Notes: generated by a model from the sequence alone, not told the origin. A stretch of 64,000 nt of DNA from Lacrimispora xylanolytica (GCF_026723765.1 NZ_CP113524.1:1-64000), one strand, 5' to 3'. Shown: positions 47,214-56,083, numbered from the stretch's first letter. A program made the numbers and translations.

Positions 47214-48167
47214 ATGAACGGTAAAAAGTTGTTATCAGCAGTTCTTGCTGCAGTTTTGGCGTCAGGCTTATGTTCTATGCCTGCTATGGCAGCTTCCAGA
47301 AAGAAAATCATGGAAGTAAAAATGACGGTAACAGCCCAGATCAAGCCTGGAGACTCCATATCCAAACAGGAGGCGGAGGTCACCGTAAACAACAGCCGGG
47401 TAGGCGTTGGAGACTTAGAGTTCATCAATGATGGATTTCAGTGGTACGAGGGAGACGTACCCAAGATGGAGGTCAAGCTTTATGCAGACGAAGGCTACTA
47501 TTTTGCTACAGATGAAAAAGGCGTTCTTGTAACTGGCGGTACCTATGTAAAGCAGAGGAGGGAAGATTTAAGCCGTACTCTTACGGTAACCATTGATCTT
47601 CCAAAGGTGGGGGAGTATTCCCAGACCATTACAAGCGCAGAGTGGGGGAACGGCAATCTTGCCTCCTGGTCAAAGACAGGGGGAACCGGGAGCTATGAAG
47701 TAAATCTCTACCGGGATGGGAAAAGCGTCAGTGATACCGTCAACACAAAGGGGAACAGCTTTGATTTCACCTATGCCATGGGAAAAGCGGGTAGTTATAC
47801 GTATCAGGTACGCCCGGTAAGTGATATTAGTCCAGAGCAAAAGGGGGAATGGGTGGAATCCTCTTCTAAATATATTGATTCAGCGACTGCGGAGAAAAAC
47901 TATAATGCTTCGGGTGCCCATGGTGACTGGAGTCAGAATCAGAACGGCTGGTGGTTCACCTATGATACCGGCGGTTATCCGGTGAATCAGTGGGAGCGAA
48001 TCAATGGAACGTGGTATTATTTCAACGAAAAAGGATACATGACAACCGGCTGGATCTCCTGGAATGGTAAGCAGTATTACTGTGATCCTAAAAGCGGAGC
48101 CATGGTGACCAGCACAACCACGCCTGACGGTGCTAAAGTGGGAGCTGACGGTGCGAGAATTTCTTAA
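47214..48167 (+). CDS. Secreted protein with C-terminal cell-wall-binding repeats
   Basis: The 317-residue product has a clear signal peptide (MNGKKLLSAVLAAVLASGLC, cleaved after AMA near residue 27). A beta-rich extracellular region follows (30-225). A tail near 240-300 has two choline/cell-wall-binding-type repeats: NGWWFTYDTGGYPVNQWERI and NGTWYYFNEKGYMTTGWISW. Such repeats hold proteins to wall teichoic acids or phosphocholine. The N-terminal part has no domain I can name. A GAAGAGG site precedes the ATG. It may share the envelope with the MBL lipoprotein encoded 134 bp downstream, but a terminator separates them. Confidence 0.85.
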   Translation: MNGKKLLSAVLAAVLASGLCSMPAMAASRKKIMEVKMTVTAQIKPGDSISKQEAEVTVNNSRVGVGDLEFINDGFQWYEGDVPKMEVKLYADEGYYFATDEKGVLVTGGTYVKQRREDLSRTLTVTIDLPKVGEYSQTITSAEWGNGNLASWSKTGGTGSYEVNLYRDGKSVSDTVNTKGNSFDFTYAMGKAGSYTYQVRPVSDISPEQKGEWVESSSKYIDSATAEKNYNASGAHGDWSQNQNGWWFTYDTGGYPVNQWERINGTWYYFNEKGYMTTGWISWNGKQYYCDPKSGAMVTSTTTPDGAKVGADGARIS

Positions 48168-48187
48168 GATTTGATTGAAACAAGAAG

Positions 48188-48216
48188 GGGCTGCATAAAT
48201 TGCAGTCCGTCTTTTT
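48188..48216 (+). terminator. Intrinsic terminator
   Basis: A 7-bp stem (ggctgca/tgcagtc, one G-T pair) followed by CGTCTTTTT, after the cell-wall-binding-repeat gene. Confidence 0.75.
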
Positions 48217-48301
48217 GACTGATAAGGAACTGGTGTTCCTCTGAAAAATACTTGTAGGATGAATGATTCTATCATATAATAGCACGAAGGAGCAGATGGG
48301 A

Positions 48302-49408
48302 ATGACAGAAAAGATGGCAGGAAAATTTTACAAACGTGTGCTTCTGGCTGTAATCATGATGATCAGCTTAATGATCACTGGCTGTGCCGGAATGGAAGTA
48401 TCTACCGGAGCAGACAAAAGCGTTACTAGCGGGCAGCGAAGCGGCTCAGATTTAAAGGTACATTTTATTGACGTGGGGCAGGGTGACAGCGCTCTCATTG
48501 AGAAAGATGGTCACTATATGCTGATTGATGCAGGAGAGCGGGACCAGGGTCAGACGGTAGTTTCCTACTTAAAGAATCAGGGAGTAGAAACGCTTGATTA
48601 CGTCATTGGAACTCACCCTCACTCCGATCATATCGGTGGATTAGAGACAGTGATCCGCGCCTTTCCAGTTGAAAAAATAATTATGCCCCAAAAAGCGCAT
48701 ACCACCAAGCTGTATGAACATTTACTCGATACCATCGAAGAGAAAAAACTGAAAATAACTCTTCCAGAACCTGGAGCGGTTTATGAATTAGGAGGAGCTT
48801 CTTTTCAGATTCTTGGGCCTGACAGGGATTATGGAGATGATTTAAATAACTGGTCTGTGGGAATCCGTCTTGATTACGGCTCAAACAGCTTTGTTCTTTG
48901 CGGCGATGCAGAAAAAGGTGCAGAAGAAGATATGATGGCAAACGGCCTTTCCCTGAAAGCGGATGTGCTAAAGCTTTCCCACCACGGCAGCTCTACTTCT
49001 TCATCAGGTCAGTTTCTGGACCGGGTGAACCCGGAATATGCAGTAATTTCCTGCGGAAAAAACAATGATTACGGTCATCCTCATAAAGAAACCCTGGAAG
49101 CCTTAAAAAAGCGAAATATTAAAGCTTTCAGAACGGATCAGTCCGGAACCATAGTTGCGGTCAGTGATGGATCAAAGGTTACATTTCCGGGGCAGAATAT
49201 AAAGGATGAAAACGTTTCCCATACAGAGAATGAAAAAAACGCTTCCCAGACAGGGGAGTACGTGATAAATACCAATACAAAGAAATTTCATCTCCCAGAC
49301 TGCAGTCTGGCAGCTTCCATAAAAGCAGATAATAAAAAGATATCGGAAGAAACAAGGGATGAGCTGATCCAAATGGGCTATGAGCCCTGTAAAAGCTGTA
49401 AGCCTTAG
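48302..49408 (+). CDS. ComEC-like metallo-beta-lactamase-fold lipoprotein with cysteine tail
   Basis: The 368-residue product starts at 48302, nine bases after AAGGAG; an ATG at 48263 lacks a ribosome site. It has a lipoprotein signal (LMITGC). The MBL domain resembles the soluble part of ComEC/Rec2: VHFIDVGQGDSALIE, the metal site THPHSDHIGG, GDAEKGAEED and LSHHGSSTSSS. After residue 300 a small module (YVINTNTKKFHLPDC, then YEPCKSCKP) has a Cys-plus-CxxC pattern like the metal-binding fold at the ends of other secreted nucleases. It is likely a secreted, membrane-tethered nuclease or phosphodiesterase. The DUF3006 gene follows by 26 bp, a frequent partnership. Confidence 0.82.
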   Translation: MTEKMAGKFYKRVLLAVIMMISLMITGCAGMEVSTGADKSVTSGQRSGSDLKVHFIDVGQGDSALIEKDGHYMLIDAGERDQGQTVVSYLKNQGVETLDYVIGTHPHSDHIGGLETVIRAFPVEKIIMPQKAHTTKLYEHLLDTIEEKKLKITLPEPGAVYELGGASFQILGPDRDYGDDLNNWSVGIRLDYGSNSFVLCGDAEKGAEEDMMANGLSLKADVLKLSHHGSSTSSSGQFLDRVNPEYAVISCGKNNDYGHPHKETLEALKKRNIKAFRTDQSGTIVAVSDGSKVTFPGQNIKDENVSHTENEKNASQTGEYVINTNTKKFHLPDCSLAASIKADNKKISEETRDELIQMGYEPCKSCKP

Positions 49409-49434
49409 TTGTGGGGGCAGAAAGGGGAATAGCT

Positions 49435-49647
49435 ATGAAATATACCATAGACCGAATAAACGGCAATATGGCAGTCTGTGAGGACGAGAATGGGGATCTG
49501 GTGAAGCTGATGGCATCAGAGCTTCCCAGTGGGGTAAAAGAAGGAGACATCCTGAAACAGCAGGACGGAGTCTGGTATAAGGATGAAACGGAAAGCAGTG
49601 AGCGCAGACAGGCCATGAAGGAGAAGCTAAACAGACTGATTGAATAA
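49435..49647 (+). CDS. DUF3006 domain protein
   Basis: The 70-residue protein begins MKYTIDRINGNMAVCEDENG, with a five-strand beta pattern and a basic helical tail (RRQAMKEKLNRLIE). This matches DUF3006, small proteins commonly encoded after MBL-fold nucleases. The start at 49435 follows AAAGGGG; an extension to 49411 is rejected. The role is unknown; possible partner of the MBL lipoprotein. The exonuclease gene starts 11 bp later, so the three may form an operon. Confidence 0.78.
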   Translation: MKYTIDRINGNMAVCEDENGDLVKLMASELPSGVKEGDILKQQDGVWYKDETESSERRQAMKEKLNRLIE

Positions 49648-49658
49648 AGGACTAAAAT

Positions 49659-50651
49659 ATGAAGAATTATATTGTGCTGGATCTGGAATGGAACCAGAGT
49701 GCCGGGGGGAAGGAAGATACCATAGAGAATTTTCCCTTTGAGATCATAGAAATCGGGGCAGTAAAGCTGAATGAATCTCTGGAAGAGGTAGGGGAATTCA
49801 GAAGACTGATAAAGCCTAAGGTCTATAAGGAGCTTCACGAGAAGATTTTAGAAGTGACTCATATGGATGAGAAGCTTTTGATGGAAGAGGGTATGGACTT
49901 TGTAACGGCGTTTGAAGAATTTGCAGAATGGTGGGGCGAAGGGGCTGTTTTTTGCACCTGGGGTTCCATGGATTTAACAGAGCTGCAAAGAAATCTCACC
50001 TATTACGGACTTACCAATCCATTTAAAAAGCCTCTGCTTTACTATGATGTACAAAAGCTATACAGCCTGCTTCATGGGGATGGAAAGGACCGCCAGTCTC
50101 TTGATATAGCGGTTTTTGAGTCGGGAATGATGGAAGAGAGGCCTTTTCACCGGGCGCTCGATGATGCCCATTATACGGGACGTATCATGCAGAGTATGGA
50201 GTTTGAAAAGGTAAAAGAATACTGGTCTACGGACTATTACCGGCTTCCTGAGAGTCCGGAAGAAGAGGTATATCTTGTATTTCCGGAGTATTCCAAATAC
50301 ATCTCAAGGCCATTTCCCACAAAGCTTGATGCCATTGCAGATAAAACAGTTACGGATTTACTCTGCTGTAAATGCAACCGGATGCTTCGTAAAAAGATCC
50401 GGTGGTTTTCCGTTAACCAGAAATTCTATACGGCTCTGGGTTGTTGCCCGGTACATGGAAATGTAAAGGGAAAGATCCGCATGAGACGGAGCGAGGATGG
50501 TCAGGTCTATGTGGTAAAAACCATGAAGCTTGTCAGGGAAGACGAGATTGGTGAGATTTACGAAAAAAAAGAAGAAGCAAGAAAAAAACGGGTGGAGAAA
50601 ACCAAGGTGCGCAAGCAGAATAAAAAGAAGGGGGCACTGCCCCTCTCTTAG
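49659..50651 (+). CDS. DEDDh 3'-5' exonuclease with zinc-ribbon and basic tail
   Basis: The 330-residue protein has an RNase T/DnaQ-type exonuclease domain (1-180). Catalytic acids are in VLDLEWN (Asp8, Glu10), a third is near SMDLTELQRNL, and the HRALDDAHYTG motif gives the DEDDh histidine and last aspartate. Residues 240-275 hold cysteine pairs (LLCCKCNRM, LGCCPVHG) that look like a zinc ribbon. The last 40 residues are strongly basic (KKRVEKTKVRKQNKKKG), suiting nucleic-acid binding. It is not a polymerase epsilon subunit by context, and the substrate is unknown. Its stop overlaps the convergent response-regulator gene by 4 bp. Confidence 0.85.
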   Translation: MKNYIVLDLEWNQSAGGKEDTIENFPFEIIEIGAVKLNESLEEVGEFRRLIKPKVYKELHEKILEVTHMDEKLLMEEGMDFVTAFEEFAEWWGEGAVFCTWGSMDLTELQRNLTYYGLTNPFKKPLLYYDVQKLYSLLHGDGKDRQSLDIAVFESGMMEERPFHRALDDAHYTGRIMQSMEFEKVKEYWSTDYYRLPESPEEEVYLVFPEYSKYISRPFPTKLDAIADKTVTDLLCCKCNRMLRKKIRWFSVNQKFYTALGCCPVHGNVKGKIRMRRSEDGQVYVVKTMKLVREDEIGEIYEKKEEARKKRVEKTKVRKQNKKKGALPLS

Positions 50652-51358
50652 ATTTCACTTTCCTTCATCCGGTAGCCAACTCCTATTTCTGTGAAAATAT
50701 ATTTGGGTTCTGCCGGATTGGCTTCGATCTTACGGCGGATATGAGCCATATTTACCCTGAGGATCTGATTGTTGTTATCCGCATACGGTCCCCAGATATG
50801 GCTGATGATATAGTCATAGGTCAGAACCTTTCCGGAGTTTTCCGCAAGGAGAGACACCAGCTTGTATTCGATCTGAGTCAGATGAATCTTGTGATCATTT
50901 AGCGTAACAAGGCGTTTTGCGAAATCAATATACAGGCCCTCACATCGGTAAGGGGTCTGTACCACACAGCCGTCGATTGCCTTTACCGTAGGCTTTCCGT
51001 GGCGCAGTGCGGTGCGGATTCGGGCTAAGAGCTCACTGGTACCAAAGGGTTTCGTAATGTAATCGTCAGCGCCGAAATCAAGAGCTGCTACCTTTTCCTG
51101 CTCCTGTGTCCTTGCGGATATTACGATGATTGGAATGGTAGTCCAGCTTCGTACACTTTTAATAATGTCAATGCCATCCAGATCCGGAAGTCCAAGATCC
51201 AAAAGGATTACATCCGGACAGAGAGAATTGATCAGTGCCAGTCCATCTCTTCCGTTATAAGCAGTACTGACTTTATAATCCTGCCGTTCCAGTGCACTTT
51301 CTATAAAGTTGCATATATTCTTTTCATCTTCGATCATGACGATTGTAAACTTACTCAT
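50648..51358 (-). CDS. kdpE: OmpR/KdpE-type response regulator
   Basis: The 236-residue product has a receiver domain with acidic pair ED (residues 10-11), phospho-acceptor Asp54 in VILLDLGLPDLDG, and the lysine in YITKPFG near 105. A winged-helix DNA-binding domain follows (LTQIEYKLVSLLAENSGKVLT; NNQILRVNMAHIRRKIE). It is closest in pattern to KdpE. Its start overlaps the kinase gene by 8 bp, so translation is coupled. No kdpFABC potassium ATPase genes are in the window, so the target is open. Confidence 0.88.
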   Translation of the reverse strand: MSKFTIVMIEDEKNICNFIESALERQDYKVSTAYNGRDGLALINSLCPDVILLDLGLPDLDGIDIIKSVRSWTTIPIIVISARTQEQEKVAALDFGADDYITKPFGTSELLARIRTALRHGKPTVKAIDGCVVQTPYRCEGLYIDFAKRLVTLNDHKIHLTQIEYKLVSLLAENSGKVLTYDYIISHIWGPYADNNNQILRVNMAHIRRKIEANPAEPKYIFTEIGVGYRMKESEI

Positions 51359-52442
51359 AAAAATCCTCCCCTAGTGGTAATGTAAACGTAAATACAGCCC
51401 CGTGCTCTTTATTGGAAGCAACGATAGTTCCATTATGAGCCGCTACAATGGTTTTGCAGATAGACAAACCGATTCCCATCCCCTTGTGGGAATCATAGCT
51501 GTTGTTTGGCAAAGAAGTATAGCCATCAAATAAAGTGGAGATCCGATCCGCAGAAAGTCCCACTCCCTGGTCGCTTACTTCAAAGGACGCGTACCCATCC
51601 TTTACGGAGACGTTAAGGCCTATGGACTCCGTAGAATTGGAATGATAAACTGCATTTTCCAAAAGATTGATAATGACCTGTTCAATCAAGGTGGCATCCA
51701 TGGGCACCATGACAAGCTCATCCGGTATACTCACATGAACCGTGGCACCTGGAAGTCTTTTTCTAAACCGCTGGAGCGCTTCTGAAACAACTTCTTCCAA
51801 AGGTTCCAGATGCTTTGTCACATGGGCACCCGTATCCCGGATTCTGGTAACGCTTAAAAGATTCTCCACCATGTTAAGAAGCCAGTTGGCATCTTCCTTT
51901 ATATTGGAGACCAGGTTTGTTTTCTCTTCTTCCGGCATACTGCTCTTATTATCCAGATAAGCATTGCTGGCACCAATGATTCCCGTGAGAGGAGTCCTTA
52001 AATCATGGGAAATGGCTCTTAGAAGATTGGCACGCATGGTTTCCTTTTCCGCTTCCATAAGCAGCTTTTCTCTTTCGCTTAATATCTGGCTCTGCTGCTT
52101 TAGATGTGTGGTGGTTGCGCTTGTAATGGTTGAAATCACCAGCAGTGTGATAAAGGTAATGGAATAACCGATCCCGGAAAACTTAAATTCCATATATGGG
52201 TATGTAAATAAGTAATTCACACAAATGATACTGATAAAAGATGCCGCCAGCCCAGGGATATATCCATTGGAGAAGCGGGAAATTAAAACCACTGCCATGA
52301 TGTAAACCATGCCTATGTTATTGGTAAACCCGCCGAAAAACATAATCAGGTAGGAGATAACAGTGGCTGTTAATAGAAAGGCCACTGTTATCATAATATT
52401 CCGTACCAATTCTAATTTCGCAGGTCTTTTTAACTGTCTCAT
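51351..52442 (-). CDS. Sensor histidine kinase, KdpD C-terminal type (lacks KdpD/Usp input domains)
   Basis: The 363-residue product starts at 52442 behind GGAGGGG; an extension to 52547 overlaps the upstream gene and is rejected. Residues 14-108 hold four membrane helices of the DUF4118 type found in KdpD. HisKA with His146 (RAISHDLRTPLTG) and a HATPase domain follow: N box NLLENAVYHS, G1 DQGVGLS, G2 GMGIGLSI. Full KdpD has about 900 residues with N-terminal KdpD and Usp domains; these are absent. It lies 16 bp after the carboxypeptidase gene, suggesting an envelope-linked signal. Confidence 0.88.
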   Translation of the reverse strand: MRQLKRPAKLELVRNIMITVAFLLTATVISYLIMFFGGFTNNIGMVYIMAVVLISRFSNGYIPGLAASFISIICVNYLFTYPYMEFKFSGIGYSITFITLLVISTITSATTTHLKQQSQILSEREKLLMEAEKETMRANLLRAISHDLRTPLTGIIGASNAYLDNKSSMPEEEKTNLVSNIKEDANWLLNMVENLLSVTRIRDTGAHVTKHLEPLEEVVSEALQRFRKRLPGATVHVSIPDELVMVPMDATLIEQVIINLLENAVYHSNSTESIGLNVSVKDGYASFEVSDQGVGLSADRISTLFDGYTSLPNNSYDSHKGMGIGLSICKTIVAAHNGTIVASNKEHGAVFTFTLPLGEDFYE

Positions 52443-52458
52443 GTCCCCTCCGATCAAA

Positions 52459-53991
52459 CTAACGGAATTTGAATCGACCGCCCCGCCGGCCCTTTCGTTT
52501 TGAAGTATAGGAACTTCTTCTCTGCTCCAGGATACTGTTAAATTCATCGGCTGAGATTCCGGATTCCTTAAGGCGTTTCATACGTTCTTCCTTTCGAAGG
52601 AGAGAAAACTCATCGTCCCTCCGCTTCTTATAAAGGATTAAAGATATGATGCCTCCCATGAGGGCAATCACCCCAACGCCTCCTAAAATCAACCATGCAG
52701 CAAGAGGAATCTGGAAGGGCTTTAAGGCTTTTTCCCTGTATTCATCAGAAACGCCTGCACTGGTTTTGCTGGATTCAGAAACAGTAGCAGGTTCTTTTTC
52801 CTTTTCCTGTTTTGCCGTTTTTTCAGGAACGGCTGGCTTCGATTCAGAGGCTTTAAACAGTTCCCTGTTGATTTCTAAAAATGTACTTCCAACCACCCGG
52901 TCACTGTAGCGGTATATGATCTTCGCTATGGCACCTTCTGGATCACCGGCTGAAATATCATAGCTCAATTCCGGTTTGGCATCGGTGAAGCTGGCTGTTT
53001 TTGGAAGAATGATACGGCTGCCTGGATCCAGAATGAGGGCCTCTGGCCGTTTCATGGACAATCCGCTGAAGCTTAAATCGTTTGTGATGGAGCTGTAGGT
53101 CTTTTCATAGTCCGCAGCCTTTAAGGACACGAAATTCTCAAAACCAAAATCCAGCAGATTCTTAGTATCAGACCAGTAAGCCGGTGTGGAGCCTTTTAAA
53201 ATGACTGTAATGAGCTTCATACCGTTTTTTTCCGCGCAGGTAATCAGGGTGTTGCCAGCCAGAGTGGTATAACCTGTTTTTCCGCCTACGATGCCAGGAT
53301 AATAATAAGGATTTGACTTTCTCATCATCCTATGTCCCGGGTAGATGGTAAGCCCCTCCTTGTTGATGGAATTGGGGGGAAGCTTATAATAGGTGGTAGA
53401 GTCAATCTCTTCAAATACCGGATTGTTAAAGGCTGCTCTGGCAATGAGGGCCATATCGTAGGGTGAAGTGTAATGCTCTGGGTTATTTAAACCGCTTGGA
53501 TTGGCAAAATGGGTATTGGTGCATCCAAGTTCCTTTGCCCTGGCATTCATCATATCAGCAAATGCTTCCGTGCTTCCTGCCACATGCTCAGCCAGCGCAT
53601 TGGCAGCTTCATTGGCTGACTTTAACAAAAGAGCGTACAGACAATCCTTCACAGACAGCTTGTCCCCTTCGTTGATTCCAGCATTGCTGCTTCCCGATTC
53701 TACATTAAAGACTGCATTATGGGAAAAGGTGACCATATCGTCCATATTACAGTTCTCAATGACCAAAAGCGCAGTCATGACCTTGGTAATACTGGCCGGG
53801 TAATATTGGTTGTGTATGTTCTGTCCCCAAAGAACGGTCCCGGTGTCTGCGTCCATGAGGATGGCTCCCTGCGCATTTACGGAAACGTTGGACGGCCACT
53901 CAGCCGCCGCCAAAACGGTCCCATGAAACGAGAAGACAAACAGGAGCAGACAGAGGAAACATACGGATAACCTTTTTGTAATTTGAGTCAT
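52459..53991 (-). CDS. D-alanyl-D-alanine carboxypeptidase (penicillin-binding protein 5/6 type, DacF-like)
   Basis: This enzyme trims the terminal D-Ala from peptidoglycan stem peptides. The 510-residue product has a signal peptide (FLCLLLFVFSFHGTVLA) and the three active-site motifs: SITK with Ser67, SAN at 125-127, KTG at 238-240. A beta-rich C-terminal domain ends near 385, then comes a K/E/S-rich linker. A membrane helix (IPLAAWLILGGVGVIALMGG, near 430) and a basic cytoplasmic tail follow, so it is a bitopic membrane protein instead of using the usual amphipathic anchor. I chose the ATG at 53991 because GGAGAG lies ten bases upstream; longer starts at 54009 and 54033 are worse. Confidence 0.92.
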   Translation of the reverse strand: MTQITKRLSVCFLCLLLFVFSFHGTVLAAAEWPSNVSVNAQGAILMDADTGTVLWGQNIHNQYYPASITKVMTALLVIENCNMDDMVTFSHNAVFNVESGSSNAGINEGDKLSVKDCLYALLLKSANEAANALAEHVAGSTEAFADMMNARAKELGCTNTHFANPSGLNNPEHYTSPYDMALIARAAFNNPVFEEIDSTTYYKLPPNSINKEGLTIYPGHRMMRKSNPYYYPGIVGGKTGYTTLAGNTLITCAEKNGMKLITVILKGSTPAYWSDTKNLLDFGFENFVSLKAADYEKTYSSITNDLSFSGLSMKRPEALILDPGSRIILPKTASFTDAKPELSYDISAGDPEGAIAKIIYRYSDRVVGSTFLEINRELFKASESKPAVPEKTAKQEKEKEPATVSESSKTSAGVSDEYREKALKPFQIPLAAWLILGGVGVIALMGGIISLILYKKRRDDEFSLLRKEERMKRLKESGISADEFNSILEQRRSSYTSKRKGRRGGRFKFR

Positions 53992-54077
53992 ATTGGATAA
54001 TCTCTCCATTAATTCAGATTCAGTGTCAAACAATTCTCCACCATACAGTATAGGTTATTTAGGGTAACAAGTAAAGA

Positions 54078-54773
54078 TTAATCGGCATTTTTCCCGTATT
54101 TGTGTATCAAAAATAGACAAATTCCGATAACAAAGAGGATAGACATGAAGAAGATGAAACCAATCAGAAAAACGGTATCACTGAAAAAGCCTTCCGGAAC
54201 GATATTAATCAGCATGTCCGTGGAAGGGTCCAGCATCCACAGATCATTGTGAAAGAACATCTCATGGAACAGGATAAAGTACCGGTTAAAGTCCGTAGAG
54301 ATAATGAAAGCCGTGGCAGCGGATCCTAAAAGGAAGAGACCGCTTCCCCAAAGAACGGCCCTTGGAAAGGTATTCTTAAATTTTGTTTTCAATAGAAATA
54401 GCAGAGTCAGGCATAAGGCCATGATCATGATACAGCCCCTTCGCATGGCGATTCCGCCAAGAAAAAGACCTCTTACATCTTCCATATGAGCAATTTCTCT
54501 GGCATTAAAAAACTCCCGCTCCACGCCTCCCATGGTGGTGGGTACGTGAAGGTTGTCCCGCTTTCCCTTTAGATAAGCCATCATCTGGTCCGTCACATCC
54601 AAAAGGTCCTCCATATTCATAGACACTGCTTCTGTTACGTTATATTTGGCATACTCCTTTTGAAAATAGCCGGGAATCCAGTATACCGCAGCTTCCACTG
54701 AGGTAAATAAAAGAACGATCATGAGGCAGAAGGAAAAAATAATTCCAAGTGCATATTGTAGCATCCGATTCAT
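54078..54773 (-). CDS. DUF1461 / TIGR01906 integral membrane protein
   Basis: The 231-residue protein has an N-terminal membrane helix (ALGIIFSFCLMIVLLF) and a soluble loop of about 80 residues (MNMEDLLDVTDQMMAYLKG). Three more helices follow, with the motif STDFNRYFILFHEMFFHNDLWMLDPSTDMLINIVPEGFF near 160-198. That phrase is characteristic of DUF1461. Function unknown. Its start overlaps the stop of the TRIC-like gene by 4 bp (ATGA), so the two are coupled. The carboxypeptidase gene follows 86 bp later. Confidence 0.85.
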   Translation of the reverse strand: MNRMLQYALGIIFSFCLMIVLLFTSVEAAVYWIPGYFQKEYAKYNVTEAVSMNMEDLLDVTDQMMAYLKGKRDNLHVPTTMGGVEREFFNAREIAHMEDVRGLFLGGIAMRRGCIMIMALCLTLLFLLKTKFKNTFPRAVLWGSGLFLLGSAATAFIISTDFNRYFILFHEMFFHNDLWMLDPSTDMLINIVPEGFFSDTVFLIGFIFFMSILFVIGICLFLIHKYGKNAD

Positions 54774-55447
54774 GAGTCTTCTCCTTTCCTATCATACATT
54801 TTTTTTGTAGCCGTTGGCAGGTTCCAGCAGTATTTTGTAGCTAGCAGGCGGATTAATATAACGGTACAGGCCCCGCAAAGCATGGCTGCATTGCCATTCA
54901 TATGACCAAGAAGTACCGCATAAAGTATGGCTCCTGCTATGGAAGCACTGGCGTAGATGTGCTTTCTAAGGACATAAGGAGTCTGGCCTGCCATGATATC
55001 CCTTAAGATACCTCCTCCAACTCCCGTAATCACCCCTAAAAAGATGATGAGAAAGTGGTATTTTCCATAGCCGGAAAGGATGGCAGTATCAATCCCTACC
55101 ACAGTAAAGGCACCTAGTCCCACCGCATCAAAAATATTCATGACCTTTTCATAATTCTCTATGGAATGTCCGTCCAGAATCCTTTGATTGAGCCTTACAA
55201 TAGTAAATAGAATCATTACCGTAAAAAAGGCAAGTAATACATAAATAGGGTCCTTAAATAGGGCGGGAGGTACATTCCCAATGATAATATCCCGTAACAT
55301 ACCGCCGCCTACGGCAGTTGTGACTCCCAGAACAATGACGCCTAATAAGTCCAGCTGCTTTTTTATAGCAACCATGGCACCAGAAGAAGCAAAGGCAATG
55401 GTGCCCACCGCTTCCACAAAGAAAAAAAAGGAAAGTTCTACTTTCAT
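54770..55447 (-). CDS. Trimeric intracellular cation (TRIC) channel-like protein (UPF0126)
   Basis: The 225-residue protein has seven predicted membrane helices and two copies of the family's glycine motif, GVTTAVGGGMLRDIIIG near 41 and GVITGVGGGILRDIMAGQ near 130. These fit the inverted-repeat fold of prokaryotic TRIC channels, which pass monovalent cations. The start at 55447 follows GGAGGT; an extension to 55528 is rejected. It is first in a minus-strand run with DUF1461, the carboxypeptidase and the two-component genes. Confidence 0.88.
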   Translation of the reverse strand: MKVELSFFFFVEAVGTIAFASSGAMVAIKKQLDLLGVIVLGVTTAVGGGMLRDIIIGNVPPALFKDPIYVLLAFFTVMILFTIVRLNQRILDGHSIENYEKVMNIFDAVGLGAFTVVGIDTAILSGYGKYHFLIIFLGVITGVGGGILRDIMAGQTPYVLRKHIYASASIAGAILYAVLLGHMNGNAAMLCGACTVILIRLLATKYCWNLPTATKKMYDRKGEDS

Positions 55448-55564
55448 GAATACCTCCGCACTTCTTCCGTTATAGAAATTAAGGAAAGTATATGATTTTG
55501 AAGGATGTTTGTCAATATGCCCGTTCATGAAAAAGAGACCTTTGCCATGGCTTTTATTCCTTGC

Positions 55565-55593
55565 TTGACATTTTAGTATATAAGAAATAAAAT
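55565..55593 (+). promoter_or_regulatory. Promoter of the marR-DUF554 unit
   Basis: TTGACA at 55565-55570 and TAAAAT at 55588-55593 with a 17-bp spacer. Confidence 0.85.
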
Positions 55594-55608
55594 AGTTAGA
55601 TGTGAAAC

Positions 55609-55624
55609 AATTAGAAATCTAATT
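55609..55624. promoter_or_regulatory. Palindromic operator, likely MarR autoregulation
   Basis: A perfect 7-2-7 palindrome AATTAGA-AA-TCTAATT lies 15 bp after the -10 box and 20 bp before the marR start. A related half-site (gttaga) is at about 55595. The position fits repression by the adjacent regulator. Confidence 0.6.
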
Positions 55625-55643
55625 ATAAAATGGAGGTGATCAT

Positions 55644-56063
55644 ATGGCTGCATTTCATTATCTGCTGATGGCAGGTCATTCCATATATCAAAAAAAGCTG
55701 ATGGATGCGTTAAAGGATACGGAATTAACCCCAGGGCAGCCGAAGGTCTTAGACTACTTAAAGGATTGTGATGGTTCAACCCAAAAGGAGATTGCGGCTG
55801 CCTGCTATCTGGAGGCAGCAACTGTGACAAGTGTTCTAAATGGCATGGAGGCCAAGGGCCTTATTATAAGAAAACGGCTCAATGGCAACCGCCGTTCCTT
55901 TCATGTATTTATGACGGAGAAGGGACGTATGCTGCAAAAACAGGTGGAAGAAATCTTCCTTAGAATAGAGGAAGAGACCTTTAAAGAGCTTTCCGAGGAA
56001 AAGAGAAAGGAATTTCTTCAGATTTTTTCACAGATTCATGACAACTTGATGACAACACGATGA
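55644..56063 (+). CDS. MarR family transcriptional regulator
   Basis: The 139-residue winged-helix protein has recognition region STQKEIAAACYLEAATVTSVLNGMEAKGLI (residues 45-74). The wing is RKRLNGNRRSFHVFMTEKG, between dimerisation helices. It probably represses its own promoter through the palindrome at 55609 and senses an unknown ligand. GGAGGTGAT precedes the ATG. The DUF554 gene starts 20 bp after its stop and is the likely co-regulated target. Confidence 0.92.
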   Translation: MAAFHYLLMAGHSIYQKKLMDALKDTELTPGQPKVLDYLKDCDGSTQKEIAAACYLEAATVTSVLNGMEAKGLIIRKRLNGNRRSFHVFMTEKGRMLQKQVEEIFLRIEEETFKELSEEKRKEFLQIFSQIHDNLMTTR

Positions 56064-56083
56064 TTGATTAAGGAGATAAAAAT

